Positions 24,201-32,554 of a stretch of DNA of 64,000 nucleotides are shown in pieces. The stretch covers positions 3,844,001 to 3,908,000 of the forward strand of contig JAMKCF010000020.1 of the NCBI GenBank assembly GCA_023634235.1, in the 5' to 3' direction. Numbering within the stretch: the first letter of the stretch is position 1; the number at the start of each line of letters is the position of its first letter. Both the position numbers and the translations under genes were made by a program. The notes under the pieces are model-generated. The model had not been told where the DNA came from. It saw only the letters and a program-made list of their open reading frames with translations, and searched no databases. This stretch comes from Pisaster brevispinus. Its lineage: Eukaryota; Echinodermata; Asteroidea; Forcipulatida; Asteriidae.

Positions 24201-26315
24201 ATAATAGCTTCCTTGTTTACTGTTTATAGGTCACTTGTCATTGAGAAGTGAAGTGATTGGTTCCTTCTTTGTTCAAGCTATGTGTGAGGCGTTCTTCGCC
24301 AACGCCCATCAAGACAATTTGGATACACTTATGAACAAGGTAAACCTATATAATCAGATGTTACCTTATGCCTTAACTGTTATTCCAACCCCATTTCTTA
24401 CTTGCATTAGGTTCTGCTTCCTTCATTGCGTTACTGACAGACTGCTTAACCCTTCCCTATTCTTGTTCTGGGAATTCACAGGACAGTGTGCCACCAACTA
24501 TTTTCCCAAGATGGGTCTTTTCAACCATGCAGAAAAGTCACAGTGCACGTTCAAATATCACCTTCAAATTTGAGTTTTGGTCATGGAAAAGCATATCCGT
24601 AGGCCTAAATCATCACCCACACACCCATTATCAAGTTCAAGTTCACATTTTTGGTGCAGGTGAACTGAGTCTCACTGTGTGTTTGCAAATAATGTGGACA
24701 TTTGTGTATCTTGTGTGCCCAGTTCGAATTAATGGTTGTAGCAGTGACTATGGCCAGAGCGCTGAAAAAAAAATGCATTCTTCAGTCGCTCGACTTGGAC
24801 ATGACCTGTGTAAAAAACAGTGTTGGAGGTCTCGAGGCCGGCCTCGGCCTCGAGGCCGACTTTGGACGGCCTTGGTCTCGGCCTCGGCCTCCCTTTGTCA
24901 TGACTCGGTCTTGGCCTTGGCCTCGGCACCTTCTGGCCTCGAAGAATAAGCCGAGGCCGGTTCGAGGCCGCCAGTTTCTACTCAAATTTCCCACCATTTA
25001 CTTTTTAAAAAAAATTATCTCGAGAAAAAATACAATTACTGAAGCGGACTCCTGAGGTTTCGCGGAATGAAATTGCGCATACTTTACGAGCGCAAAAGAC
25101 ACAACTAACGTGCACAACCGGACCCCAAAGATTGCAGATTTGAAATAGACTGGCTCCTGCTCATTACCGGCATTACCGAAAGTAATGACGCGGCATAGAA
25201 ACCAGCCCAATGTATTTAGATACGAATGCTTTGGAAACCCTTTTGTTTTTAAAGTGTAATGAACATGTACTTTGAGGAGTGAAGATACAGTACTGGTTAA
25301 ATACATAATACAATCTATGATTTGGAATGTTAAAGAGACACGTTGCCTTCGGATTGGGCGATTTGAGCTATAAAAGCGTTTGTTATGAAATGGATGTGGT
25401 TGGAAAGATCTTTTAAAATTAGAATATAATGATCAGACTGATAATGATCCAAACAAATATGCCTCAAAATTGTGTGGTTTTCCTTTTACTTCGTGAACTA
25501 TTAAACACAGTTTGCCATTTTGTGGAGTCAAAGATTTGGTCTCACAAAATGGCGGGCCGTGTTAGTCCACGAAGTAAAAGGAAAAATCACACAATTTTGA
25601 GGCATATTTTGTTTACATCATTAAATTCTACTTCTAAAATATCTTTCCGACCATATTTCATATCACAAAAAACACCTTTTACATCACAAAACTGCCCAAA
25701 TTGCCCAATCCAAGGCAAGGTGTCCCTACATGTAAACGCTCGCAGTTTGTCAATCTCATTGTACCTTCATGGTGAAATAATAAAACCGTTTCAAAGTAGC
25801 ACCTTTGCGTAAACGTTTGCTTTTTTTCTACTCGTATGTGTGTGCATAATATTATAATAATTTAACTGGCCTTGGCCTCGGCCTTGGCCTCGGACACTGT
25901 GGCCTTGGCCTTGGCCTCGGCCTCGAGTGCTGTGACTCGGTCTTGGCCTCGGCCTTGCAGACCCATGACTCGGACTCGGCCTTGGCCTCGAAGGTCATGG
26001 ACTCGACTACAACACTGGTAAAAAATAGCCTCCCCGTGCAAACTGTGGGTAGCACTCTAGGTTTTGAATTCCACAAATTGCCATACTTTAGGTTCCCCAA
26101 TGCTGGAACCTATTTAGTTCCTCATTTCTTAATCCTGTTTCATTCCTCTTTCCATTTTTTTTCTGCAGGTTGCTTACAGAGTAGACCTCATGAAAGGGAA
26201 ACTGTTTGACCATGCAACCCAAAAATGGATCAATGTGAAGCAGACTCCGGAATGTATCAAACGGGGCATGCGAAAGTCTCTCTACTTCCTCCCTAAATAC
26301 ACCACAGAAAAGTGA
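11673..26315 (+). CDS. Caspase with a membrane-associated N-terminal half
   Basis: Thirteen exons join without a phase conflict: 11673-11739, 13168-13253, 13906-14067, 14708-15104, 16949-17034, 17551-17661, 18584-18659, 19980-20080, 21493-21657, 22580-22799, 23288-23455, 24230-24339 and 26169-26315. The product is 631 residues. Residues 363-631 are a full caspase: S1 arginine R387 (SSKRLGSEID), catalytic H445 (LMSHGDTG), catalytic C488 (VQACRGG) and p10 S-x-R arginine R552. Caspases are aspartate-specific cysteine proteases made as zymogens. The N-terminal 362 residues contain a hydrophobic start (15-27), the domain shared with the neighbouring KDEL gene, an acidic linker and two hydrophobic segments (about 243-261 and 272-298). 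I see no CARD or DED. The start ATG sits in GCGGATGG; the frame is open upstream, so a longer N-terminus is possible. Six consecutive compatible junctions link the membrane half to the protease half. Confidence 0.82.
14708..15104 (+). CDS. Caspase exon 4: end of shared domain and acidic linker
   Basis: Residues 106-237. The first 20 residues finish the C-terminal helix of the shared domain (VSKLLGVLRERGLVIDQVQK). The rest is low-complexity, rich in Pro, Glu, Asp, Ser and Asn (PLEPEPKGPEPQP, EDLEEPHLELEQ, SDELEKDQG) and has two cysteines. It looks like an extended spacer between the N-terminal domain and the membrane segments. The exon ends in phase 1 (GCA G, donor GTATGC). The following intron contains the 16-bp minisatellite at 15225-16350. 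Confidence 0.78.
15225..16350. repeat. Minisatellite, 16-bp unit, with higher-order structure
   Basis: A tandem array of TTCCGACACCCCTATG-type 16-mers with CCAACA, CTGACA and CCGACA variants occupies over 1.1 kb of caspase intron 4. In the right half a diverged unit containing CATCCATATG recurs at 15943, 16039, 16119, 16215 and 16295, that is at 96, 80, 96 and 80 bp. The open frames here are repeat artefacts. Confidence 0.95.
16628..16822. mobile_element. Palindromic MITE (AAGCCCGGTTCATACTTCC ends)
   Basis: AAGCCCGGTTCATACTTCC then TGCGAA at the left is mirrored by TTCGCAGGAAGTATGAACC then GGGCTT at the right. The inverted repeats reach about 60 bp inward through GAATGCGAAGCGAAT. Length is about 190 bp and there is no coding capacity. 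It sits in caspase intron 4, just before the first membrane exon. Confidence 0.8.
16949..17661 (+). CDS. Caspase exons 5-6: two hydrophobic, likely membrane segments
   Basis: Residues 238-303. Exon 5 encodes WWSMHTLMTV then SAAIIVASVSCYFLDRC. Exon 6 encodes LPGSISMVLSAVLSIPVAYT and then FGTYKILGVLF. The loop between them is only about ten residues, so they form either a tight membrane hairpin or one spanning and one reentrant segment. The sequence after segment 2 (TLSKAIQKAI, KLSKS) is basic, which favours the cytosol by the positive-inside rule. Two full spans would put the caspase on the same side as the N-terminal domain, so topology is unresolved. Both exons start and end at good splice sites (ACTTAG, CAAGTAAGT, TTCCACAG, AAGGTACGT). 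Confidence 0.75.
17150..17385 (-). mobile_element. DNA element, ACGGGAAAGCTCCATTAAAG family, inverted copy
   Basis: One end reads GTTACGTGAAAGCTCCATTA. The body (CATCCTTTTCATCTGACAAC, TTTAATGACCCAAGTAATTC) is the reverse complement of 19410-19590. The second inverted end is not seen, so this copy is truncated. It lies in caspase intron 5. Confidence 0.65.
17731..17849. mobile_element. Short MITE of the GGGCCCAATTTCATAGAGC family
   Basis: Ends GGGCCCAATTTCATAAAGCT and GCTTTATGAAATTTGGCCC enclose only about 120 bp, so the centre is deleted relative to the 190-bp members. It lies in caspase intron 6. Confidence 0.7.
17958..18215. mobile_element. MITE of the GGGCCCAATTTCATAGAGC family with a duplicated end
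   Basis: It begins GCCCAATTTCAGAGAGCTGC and reaches a right end GCGGCTCGATGAAATTG at about 18125-18141. An extra end, ATGAAATTGGGCCC, follows at about 18202-18215, suggesting nested or partial insertion. The internal blocks match the family. Confidence 0.62.
18584..20080 (+). CDS. Caspase exons 7-8: juxtamembrane connector
   Basis: Residues 304-362. Exon 7 gives a basic amphipathic stretch (AIQKAINVTLKLSKSFSNL). Exon 8 gives VFEVVPDYKGSYAAYVMKKS and then HPTPDMLARKY, leading straight into the caspase start in exon 9 (NYQLMSTCKG). The exon 8 donor is ATATGTGAGA. Aspartates here (DYKG, PTPD) are candidate sites for removal of the prodomain, but none is proven. Confidence 0.68.
19350..19620 (+). 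mobile_element. DNA element, ACGGGAAAGCTCCATTAAAG family, full copy
   Basis: Left end CATAACGGGAAAGCTCCATT and right end AGGGCTCTCCCGTAATG are imperfect inverted repeats. The body is shared in opposite orientation with 17150-17385. It lies in caspase intron 7. Confidence 0.68.
20192..20362. mobile_element. MITE with GATTTCACGAAACGCC / TTTGGTGAAATCG ends
   Basis: Terminal GCCGATTTCACGAAACGCC and AGTTTGGTGAAATCGAC are inverted. The interior is built from repeated AGGATTAATCC and CTAAGTTAGGA/CCTAACT motifs that pair with each other. About 170 bp, in caspase intron 8. Confidence 0.7.
20505..20563. repeat. Single arm of the GTTGAAACGTCAGGC family
   Basis: GCCTTTCGAGAAAGACACTG then CTAGGGTTGAAACGTCAGGC and CACTAACTG match the right arm of the inverted repeat at 10202-10304 over about 55 bp. 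Confidence 0.6.
21000..21141. mobile_element. Small MITE (GGGAGACTTTGG ends)
   Basis: GGGAGACTTTGGTAAGCTAG then GTTGCAGCAGACTTACCA is mirrored by TGGTAAGTCTGCTGCCACCT then AGAGTTCCCAAAGTCCCC. Total about 140 bp, with no coding capacity, in caspase intron 8. Confidence 0.7.
21201..21288. repeat. CT microsatellite
   Basis: An almost pure (CT)n run of about 88 bp is interrupted by regularly placed CTTT units. It lies about 200 bp upstream of the first protease exon of the caspase. Confidence 0.95.
21493..22799 (+). CDS. Caspase exons 9-10: large (p20) subunit with catalytic dyad
   Basis: Residues 363-490. Exon 9 carries the first strand (KGIAFILNNFDF), the S1 arginine in KRLGSEIDLNNVKHLF and the ELGYRNVVHENLT block. 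Exon 10 carries VVVLMSHGDTG with the catalytic histidine and MYFVQACRGG with the catalytic cysteine in the canonical QACRG pentapeptide. All residues needed for catalysis in this subunit are present. Splice borders are AAACCCAG/GGTAGGT and GTTCCAG/GGTGGGT. Confidence 0.95.
22222..22420. mobile_element. MITE of the GGGCCCAATTTCATAGAGC family, good copy
   Basis: GGGCCCAATTTCAAAGAGCT and AGCAGCTCTATGAAATTGTG then CCC end the element. Internal ACCAGTCATAAATTG, GGTAACC and TGTGCTTAGCA blocks match the copies at 5568 and 6505. It lies in caspase intron 9. Confidence 0.75.
23288..26315 (+). CDS. Caspase exons 11-13: intersubunit linker and small (p10) subunit
   Basis: Residues 491-631. Exon 11 holds the linker, with candidate processing aspartates in CVPDNDFAKHTADRADV, followed by the start of p10 (HIAFATTEG). 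Exon 12 gives HLSLRSEVIGSFFVQAMCEA; the Ser-x-Arg is kept but the usual Trp of S-W-R is Leu. Exon 13 ends with MRKSLYFLPKYTTEK and TGA, as p10 subunits usually end. The exon 11 donor reads GAAGGTTGGT, weaker than the others. The intron before exon 13 contains a MITE and two GGCCTC-rich repeats. Confidence 0.93.
24828..24975. repeat. Degenerate hexamer repeat (GGCCTC type)
   Basis: A run built from GGCCTC, GGCCTT and GAGGCC units with TGACTCGG interruptions lies in caspase intron 12. It gives Arg/Pro-rich chance frames on both strands. It is related to 25866-25990 and more distantly to the GACTCG-type runs at 12870-12950 and 30400-30545. Confidence 0.8.
25315..25718. mobile_element. MITE (GACACGTTGCCTTCGGATTG ends)
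   Basis: GACACGTTGCCTTCGGATTG then GGCGATTT at the left is mirrored by AATTGCCCAATCCAAGGCAA then GGTGTCC at the right. The middle contains a second nested palindrome: TGCCTCAAAATTGTGTGG and TTTTACTTCGTG against CACGAAGTAAAA and CACAATTTTGAGGCA. About 400 bp, in caspase intron 12. Confidence 0.78.
25866..25990. repeat. Degenerate hexamer repeat (GGCCTC type), second block
   Basis: CTTGGCCTCGGCCTTGGCCT-type units grade into GACTCGGACTCGGCCTTGG, tying the GGCCTC and GACTCG variants into one repeat family. It ends about 180 bp before the last caspase exon. Confidence 0.8.
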
Positions 26316-26435
26316 GCTACATAACCTGTTTAGACGGGGTTGACCAACAGTGGCTAACTGTACTGTAGTAATAACTTGGGCGGCTACAAACTGCAGCTGA
26401 GCAGCTGCATTGCAAAGGAAATGACTACTGTGTTT

Positions 26436-26836
26436 AAAGGAAAGGTATACATTTGGTAATCACTCTTAACATTAATGGCAATAAAAACTTCTTGGTCTTC
26501 ATCAGCTACATTCGATAGTAAAAGCATTTTGAGAAACATTTCACTTCAAAGTAATATGGTTATGTAAAAAGTTATCAGTTTTTATGCCACCAAATTTGAA
26601 TCTGAGAAGCCTTACCAAACCTGGCTGCTGTCATTTAGCATGCACTTAGCATTCCTAAACAGCATGCGAATGCTATTTGGACAGCCTTCCAATAGCATTC
26701 ACATGCCAGCACGTAATTTGAAAATACAGAAATTTTCATAGCATATGTATAACATGCCAATAGCATGTCAGGAAGCCGAAATATTTAAATTAGGTATAGC
26801 ATTCCAAAAACCAAAGGTATACTTTGCCTTGAAGCC
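26436..26836. mobile_element. Putative MITE (AAGGTATACxTTTGGT ends)
   Basis: AAAGGAAAGGTATACATTTG at the left and, reverse-complemented, AAGGCAAAGTATACCTTTGG at the right are inverted. The interior holds repeated AGCATGC/TAGCATTC motifs at 26620-26780. It begins about 120 bp past the caspase stop codon and may lie in the 3' untranslated region. Confidence 0.6.
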
Positions 26837-29060
26837 ACAGGCATAAAGTTCAGATCTTTCCAATGATGGTAAAATAAAATAGGGTTGTTATTATGCAATC
26901 ACTTCAAATTGGAGTGGAAAGATCCAAATTTCCAAACACCTACAGAGCACCATAAGGTTGTGTGCAAAAAAGTGTTTGGGTTTACAGAACAAACTAGGGA
27001 AATAAAGACCAAGAACTTGAACATTTATTGGCTGATTTCAATGTTTTTTATTTAAGTGAAAGGAAATTCAATATGTAAGACAATTTGTATTTCTTATTAT
27101 GTAATAATACAGTTTGTAAAATCGAACTTTGAACACAAGCTTCCTGTTGTGTGAGAATGTGTGCCTCATGCTTCAGTGGTCAGATTATGTGGGCTCCAGC
27201 AGTTTTAAAAGAACTTGGGGCTGTTAATCATTTTAATTAACTAATTAACTAATTAATTATAAGATTACTTGTATATTTGGGTTCATGCTGTAATTGTGGA
27301 ATTTTACATTTGTTCATATTGTATTCAAGCATAATGAAGGGAAAAAAACTGTACAAGTTGATGACAAATTGAGTAGTGAACTCAAGCCAATGCACCTCGC
27401 GTTGACATGAAAACAAACGTGTGTCGTCCATTGGTTTCTTAAGTGTGTGGCAGACAACTGTTCAAGGTTACTCTGTATGTACTCCACACACACAGCCTTA
27501 TCTGCTGGAATCAATATTTGATTTGACCTCAAACAGTGCAAGCGCCAATTATAAAATGGTAAATACGATATGATAAGAAATGCTCGGTTTTAGGTGTTGG
27601 AGGAAAACCCCAATAGGGAAAGCACATGAGTTTTACTTGATGATATTCAAGACAGTCTTGTAAGGCTGTGACCTTCAATCAAACATTTTGTTTCTGTGTC
27701 TCATTCAAATCTACAAAAACGATTGTAGTGACATGTAAATTAATCAACCGCATGCGCGAGCTATTTGCAAAGCGTTTGGGCGGTTGGTTTCTTTTTTATT
27801 AATATTAATATTTTTTAAAAGAAAATTATGAAAAACAAAGACTTGAATAAATTATAGAATAAGAGTTCAGTGTCTGATAGATACTGAAAGGGAGCAGAGC
27901 TCCTAATAAAATAGAGATATCAATTTGTTGCGTCAACTCATTTCATTGATGGTTACCCATAATTGTTCATAACCATTACGCATGGAAGAAAGGACACAGG
28001 AGAAATCCTACCCACGCTCCAGATGCTACAATATATTTAAAATTTGGTCAAACTGAAGGAGTTACTTCACACACTAAAATACACTTAGACAAACTGGAAA
28101 GTCCCAGAAAAAATTAAATTACCAGTCAGGATGTGCAGGTGTATACATCTTTAGTTACCCCCACCCCCTGCCCATTCTACCCCCCCCCCCCAAAAAAAAA
28201 AAGGTAATTTGCCACAAACCTAAACTTATTAACTCAATTCAAACTCAAATTACTTTCATTTCAAAAGAAGAAAGTAGGCCCTAAAACTTTTAACCAAAAA
28301 CCTTTGCTACTTTAAATAGTACACCCCAGGGGCACACCCCTTTAATCTTTCTAACGCTCCAGCAAAAGTAGAACCTCATCACCACTGTTGTCTTTATACG
28401 TCACGCAAAAGTAGTCCGCCATTTATCAAAAATTAGGTTTATTTAACCAACATGAAGTTTGAAGTTTTTGGAAAGTTTGTGTATAACAGTACAGGAATTT
28501 TAGATATAATAGTTGAGAATTAGAAGCAGGTATTTGTGTTCAATATATCGCAGCCCTATCACCCTTCTTGGTCTGCGTAGGGATATTTCATTGCGGGTAA
28601 AATACGGAAAGAGCTGCTGGAAGTTCTCGAACGGGCACCGCTGAACTTCAATATTTCGTCATTTTAATCATGCTACCGTTAATTTATGTTATCCACTTTA
28701 TGCCAGGTTCCAAACCTTGTATCTTAGAAGAGTTAAGGTGAGTTTTGTATCTCATATTGATCTTGTATTGGCTAAACATACGATGCAAATGTGTCGAAGT
28801 TTTCATTTCATCATAAAATGGCGAACGTTGTTGCACTGGTGTTGATTTGATACACAGCAGGGGCAGGACGGACGGCGTATTGTGTACGCTGAGATTGTTA
28901 TACGCACACGCACCTTGTGTTGTGTGGACTGTTTGTATGCATGGTGAGTGTGGGTAGATTGCTCACCTGCTCATCCGTGGCTTGTAGTTATATAATAGAA
29001 CCATGTTTTATGTCTTGCCGGTAGAGGGATCACGATCATGTTTGTTGCTTTCTAAAATGC
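26837..29060. other. Gene-free stretch
   Basis: AT-rich sequence with no exon that could be supported on either strand. Poly-C and poly-A runs lie at about 28141-28203. Confidence 0.5.
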
Positions 29061-29069
29061 GCAAGAGTA

Positions 29070-29265
29070 CAGTGGCGTGTCGTGGCTGAGCAGATAAGAA
29101 GAACACCAAACTCAAGCTCTGGTGTTTCTGATCTTTAAAAGTGTGGGTTTGAGTTCCAGTTGTGACACTTGGGGGAAGATAACCGTTATTGTTGTGTCCT
29201 TCAAGTTCAGATGGGACAGAAAGCGGTAAGTCCTGTGTTTTGTGTAACGCATGTTTCCTGCCACC
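29070..29265 (+). mobile_element. tRNA-derived SINE, degenerate second family
   Basis: An A-box-like GTGGCTGAGCAGATAAGA and B-box-like GTGGGTTTGAGTTCCAG start the element. A tail with GTGTCCTTCAAG, GGGACAGAAAGCGGTAAGTC and TGTGTAACGCATG follows, a pattern common in marine-invertebrate tRNA SINEs as I remember them. It differs from the family at 8255. Confidence 0.55.
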
Positions 29266-29647
29266 TTTGTACAGTTGTAAGTTGTATATGCAGCTTTCCT
29301 TTTGCCTGGTTGACGGAATTAGTTTGTCTGGACTTTGGAACAGTAACTTTTAAAAGAGATGTCCTTTATTTTAATTAAACATGTCATCTCGTTCTACTCC
29401 TAGAACTATTCGGTTCGTTCCGCTATCGTCTCCCCGACCCTCATAGGTCATCATGTACAAAATCCTATTCGAAACTTTTTCCCCTTCACGTTTATGCACC
29501 TGGACTTCTCTTTTGAAAATGGAGCTTGCCAAAATTAGGCTCTATCTATTCATTGTTTTCAAAGTGAGCTCGGGGTGGGTCCAGAAAATCCACTCCGCAA
29601 AAAAAAAGGTGCAAAAAATGATAATTTCTCATCGTTATTCGGAATCG

Positions 29648-29872
29648 TCGCCTTCCGATAACAAAAATGGCCGCCGTCGCTTGTATCAATGGTATGCTGC
29701 GCGCAACGCTGGTTCACAATAACCAACGGTTTACGGATAAAAGATAAGCCATTGATTATTGTGGACCAGTGTTGCACACAGAATACTATGCGAAGGCATG
29801 TCGTGGACCAGCGTTGCACGCATCATACCAGTGATACAAGCGACGGCGGCCATTTTGTTATCGGAAGGCGCA
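29648..29872. mobile_element. Palindromic MITE (CGCCTTCCGATAACAAAA ends)
   Basis: CGCCTTCCGATAACAAAAAT then GGCCGCCGTCGCTTGTATCA is mirrored at the right by TGATACAAGCGACGGCGGCC then ATTTTGTTATCGGAAGGCG. The arms extend inward through GGTATG and GCAACGCTGGT. About 225 bp, highly palindromic, no coding capacity. Confidence 0.8.
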
Positions 29873-29919
29873 CGCACCTATACTACAACACAGCATTTTG
29901 TGTTACTTTATGAAACTAG

Positions 29920-30230
29920 GTCAGCGCGCGCGCGCTCACACAACTTGCGTGCTACTTCGTGAAAACGTTTTTACCTCACTTTGACTTGAGTGCGTGCCAT
30001 GCATTACAACGGTAAACAGAGGTTCGGGTGCTACTTCGTGAAAACAAAAATGCCACATTTGTGCAAAAATTGAAAACACTAATTAGCTTAATTTAAAAAG
30101 TAAAGCTGTCTGAGCTTTGAAACTTCATGGAATTGTAGGTCTTCATGCATTATCAACAGAAATGTAAAAAAATAAAAATGTTTAAAAAAAATCCTTAACC
30201 ACGTAGAGTGCTACTTCGTGAAAACGCTGA
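29920..30230. repeat. Dispersed repeat with GTGCTACTTCGTGAAAAC units
   Basis: GTGCTACTTCGTGAAAAC occurs three times (about 29950, 30029 and 30208). The segment with GTAAAGCTGTCTGAGCTTTG and AAACTTCATGGAATTGTAGG matches 63000-63045 near the right edge of the window. Both are copies of one element. Confidence 0.6.
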
Positions 30231-30369
30231 TGATTTAAGTAAATATTTTTTACTCATCATGAAATGAATGTTGCTATGATCACTGTTTGGATCTGTTGAG
30301 TCAAATGCCCTGTGCAAAGCTTTTAATTGCAAAGTCCAAATATTAACTGCTAAGATACGTACAATTCAA

Positions 30370-30545
30370 CTTGGATTCAGACGTCAAATATAGCACTGAA
30401 ACTTACTTGGAAAACAGGGACTTGGACTGGAACTCTGACAACAACAGACTCAGACTCGGACTCAAAGGGGAAGACTCACACTCTAACTTGAACTTGGACA
30501 AGGGGACTCACTCGGTCTGGGACTCGGCTTGTGTGGACTCGTTCA
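30370..30545. repeat. Degenerate hexamer repeat (GACTCG/GGACTT type)
   Basis: Units such as GACTTGGACTGG, AGACTCAGACTCGGACTC and GGGACTCACTCGGTCTGGG run for about 170 bp. A similar run is at 12870-12950. The Asp/Ser/Leu-rich open frame across it is a product of the repeat. Confidence 0.7.
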
Positions 30546-30824
30546 CAGCACTGATTGAGCTAAAACAAACAATTGAATAAAGTAAACGATCATCAACTTT
30601 TTAATATTATAATAAATTTGTATTAGGGATAAAGCAATGGTCTTACCCACAGGGTTTTAGCTAGATATTGATTAAAGGGTGTCCATTGCTGAAAATTGAA
30701 AAACTGGGTGTCCAAATTGTTGCCATACAATACATTTACATGTAGGCTAAGTGACAGATAAAACAGGGTGTCCAAATTTCAAACAGGTTGTCTAAAAGAC
30801 ACCCAGACACCCCTCTGGCTAACA

Positions 30825-30990
30825 CTATGCTTACCCATACACCGATGTGTGTTAGTACTTTCCCAATTCTTGAGAAAAACACCACAGGCATAAATTACTT
30901 GGGTGGGACTTGAACCCATGACCCTCATTTGCAACTCATGGGAAGATGTCTTACCACCAGACCACCAAAATTGCCCAGTATCTAGAGGCA
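30825..30990 (-). mobile_element. tRNA-derived SINE, same family as 8255
   Basis: On the minus strand, TGGTCTGGTGGTAAGACATC (A-box region) and GGTCATGGGTTCAAGTCCC (B box) are followed by a shortened family tail ending at ACACATCGGTGTATGGGTAA. A shared extension, ATCTAGAGGCATTTCAAGTC, links it to the copy at 7325. Confidence 0.78.
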
Positions 30991-31699
30991 TTTCAAGTCC
31001 TACATGTATATTTTAGCAGATGTTAAATTAGCATCAGCTTGTCGAGCATCTTATCCTTTGATGCTGGGTACTGACACTTTCGCATGACAATATGCACTAG
31101 GATGACAATATGCACTAGGATGCACTGGTCCCGTCAACAAGGGCTGCGTCAAAACCTCATCGCAGACACAATGTCCTGGTGATGATTGTAGAGATGCGCA
31201 AATATCTTTACATTGTGGATAATGTGGGACGAGCAATTTCAGACTTTTATCTGAACTCGGACTTCTTTTATCTGGTGAAAGAAAACCTGGTATTTTGTCC
31301 TTAAAATGAGGAAATCTTGCACTGTGATCTACCTAGCTAGCTTTGAGGATGCTGTTTTTAGGAGGTCCTTGAAACTCAAGGGGATACCAGAAGGTAGAAA
31401 TGTCATCATTTAATGTACCTCCTAATTTTGCCTGGTTTCAGACCTTTTTATCAGCGATGACTCTCACCCTGGATAGCGATGACAAGCCAGAAGAGGGTGT
31501 GACCACCCATGGGAAATTTTGCAGTTGCATGACACACACCAAGATACATTTTCAAGGCTGCTGTTGACACAGAGGAGTAAGACTCAGTCAATGAAATGAA
31601 ACCCCACTTTGTGATGTTATAAAGTCCAAGTCCTGGCTGGAGTGTCCACCTGGAGTTATCTGCTACAACAAGTAAAGTCATTGTCTACAAACTTCTATG

Positions 31700-32400
31700 G
31701 GGACAACTGGCCATCAGTGCTGACACAACACACTACTGGTATGTATTGGTTAAGGACAGTTCAGGGCTTTGAATGTCAAGAAAATCTCTTCTTGGCTATA
31801 GGTCTCTTTGTGTCACAGATATTTTTCTGTATTGGCATGTCTTGGCCAACAGCACAGTGCACTGGACTCAAGTTCTGGGCCTGATTTCATCATAAAAAGC
31901 TGCTTAAGGACTAAAAGTAGCTAAGGACAACAAAATTATGCTTACCAGAGTAAGGCGACTAGCCAACACAGTGTCACATTTACCACCTTTGACTGTTATC
32001 CTGCTAATGTAAACTGCTATGGGGAACAACTGGCCGTACAACTGTGCTGTACATAACACATTAATAGTATGTATTGGTTGGTGTTTCTAGATATAGCTTT
32101 GAATGTCAAGAATATCTCCTCTTGGCTATAGGTGTCTTTGTGTCCCAGGTATTTTTCTGTCTGGTCCATTTCAAGCAGCCTAGTGCACTGTATGGACTTG
32201 GGTTGGGACAAAAAGTTTACGGACAAAAAGTAGCGATAAGGACAACACAAAATTATGCTTACCAGAGTGTAAGGCGGCCAGAGAAAACACCATGTCACAT
32301 TCACCATCTTTGACTAACACCCTGCCACTTTTTGCTCAGCGACAAATTGGTAAGCAAAATTGTCTGCTTGAACAGCTCTATACCGTTAAATTGGGCCTAC
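31700..32400 (+). repeat. Local tandem duplication of about 330 bp, with MITE remnants
   Basis: The block TTTGAATGTCAAGAA.ATCTC followed by CTTGGCTATAGGT.TCTTTGT occurs at about 31770 and 32098. Both copies run into partial ends of the GGGCCCAATTTCATAGAGC MITE family (31875-32000, 32205-32395). No gene was found. Confidence 0.65.
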
Positions 32401-32554
32401 GTGGCGAAGTCGTCAAGGGGTTGATGGGCTAGAATTCAGGACACTAATTTGCTTCCCTTCATCAAGGAGTAAATGGCTACCTGTAAGGGCAAACATGACA
32501 ACAATATCTTTGTTTGAGGGGCACCAGTCAGAAGTCCTGCAACAAGACACTGGC

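Noticed and set aside
24729..24997. Arg/Pro/Gly-rich frames on both strands
   Set aside because: By-product of the GGCCTC hexamer repeat in a caspase intron.
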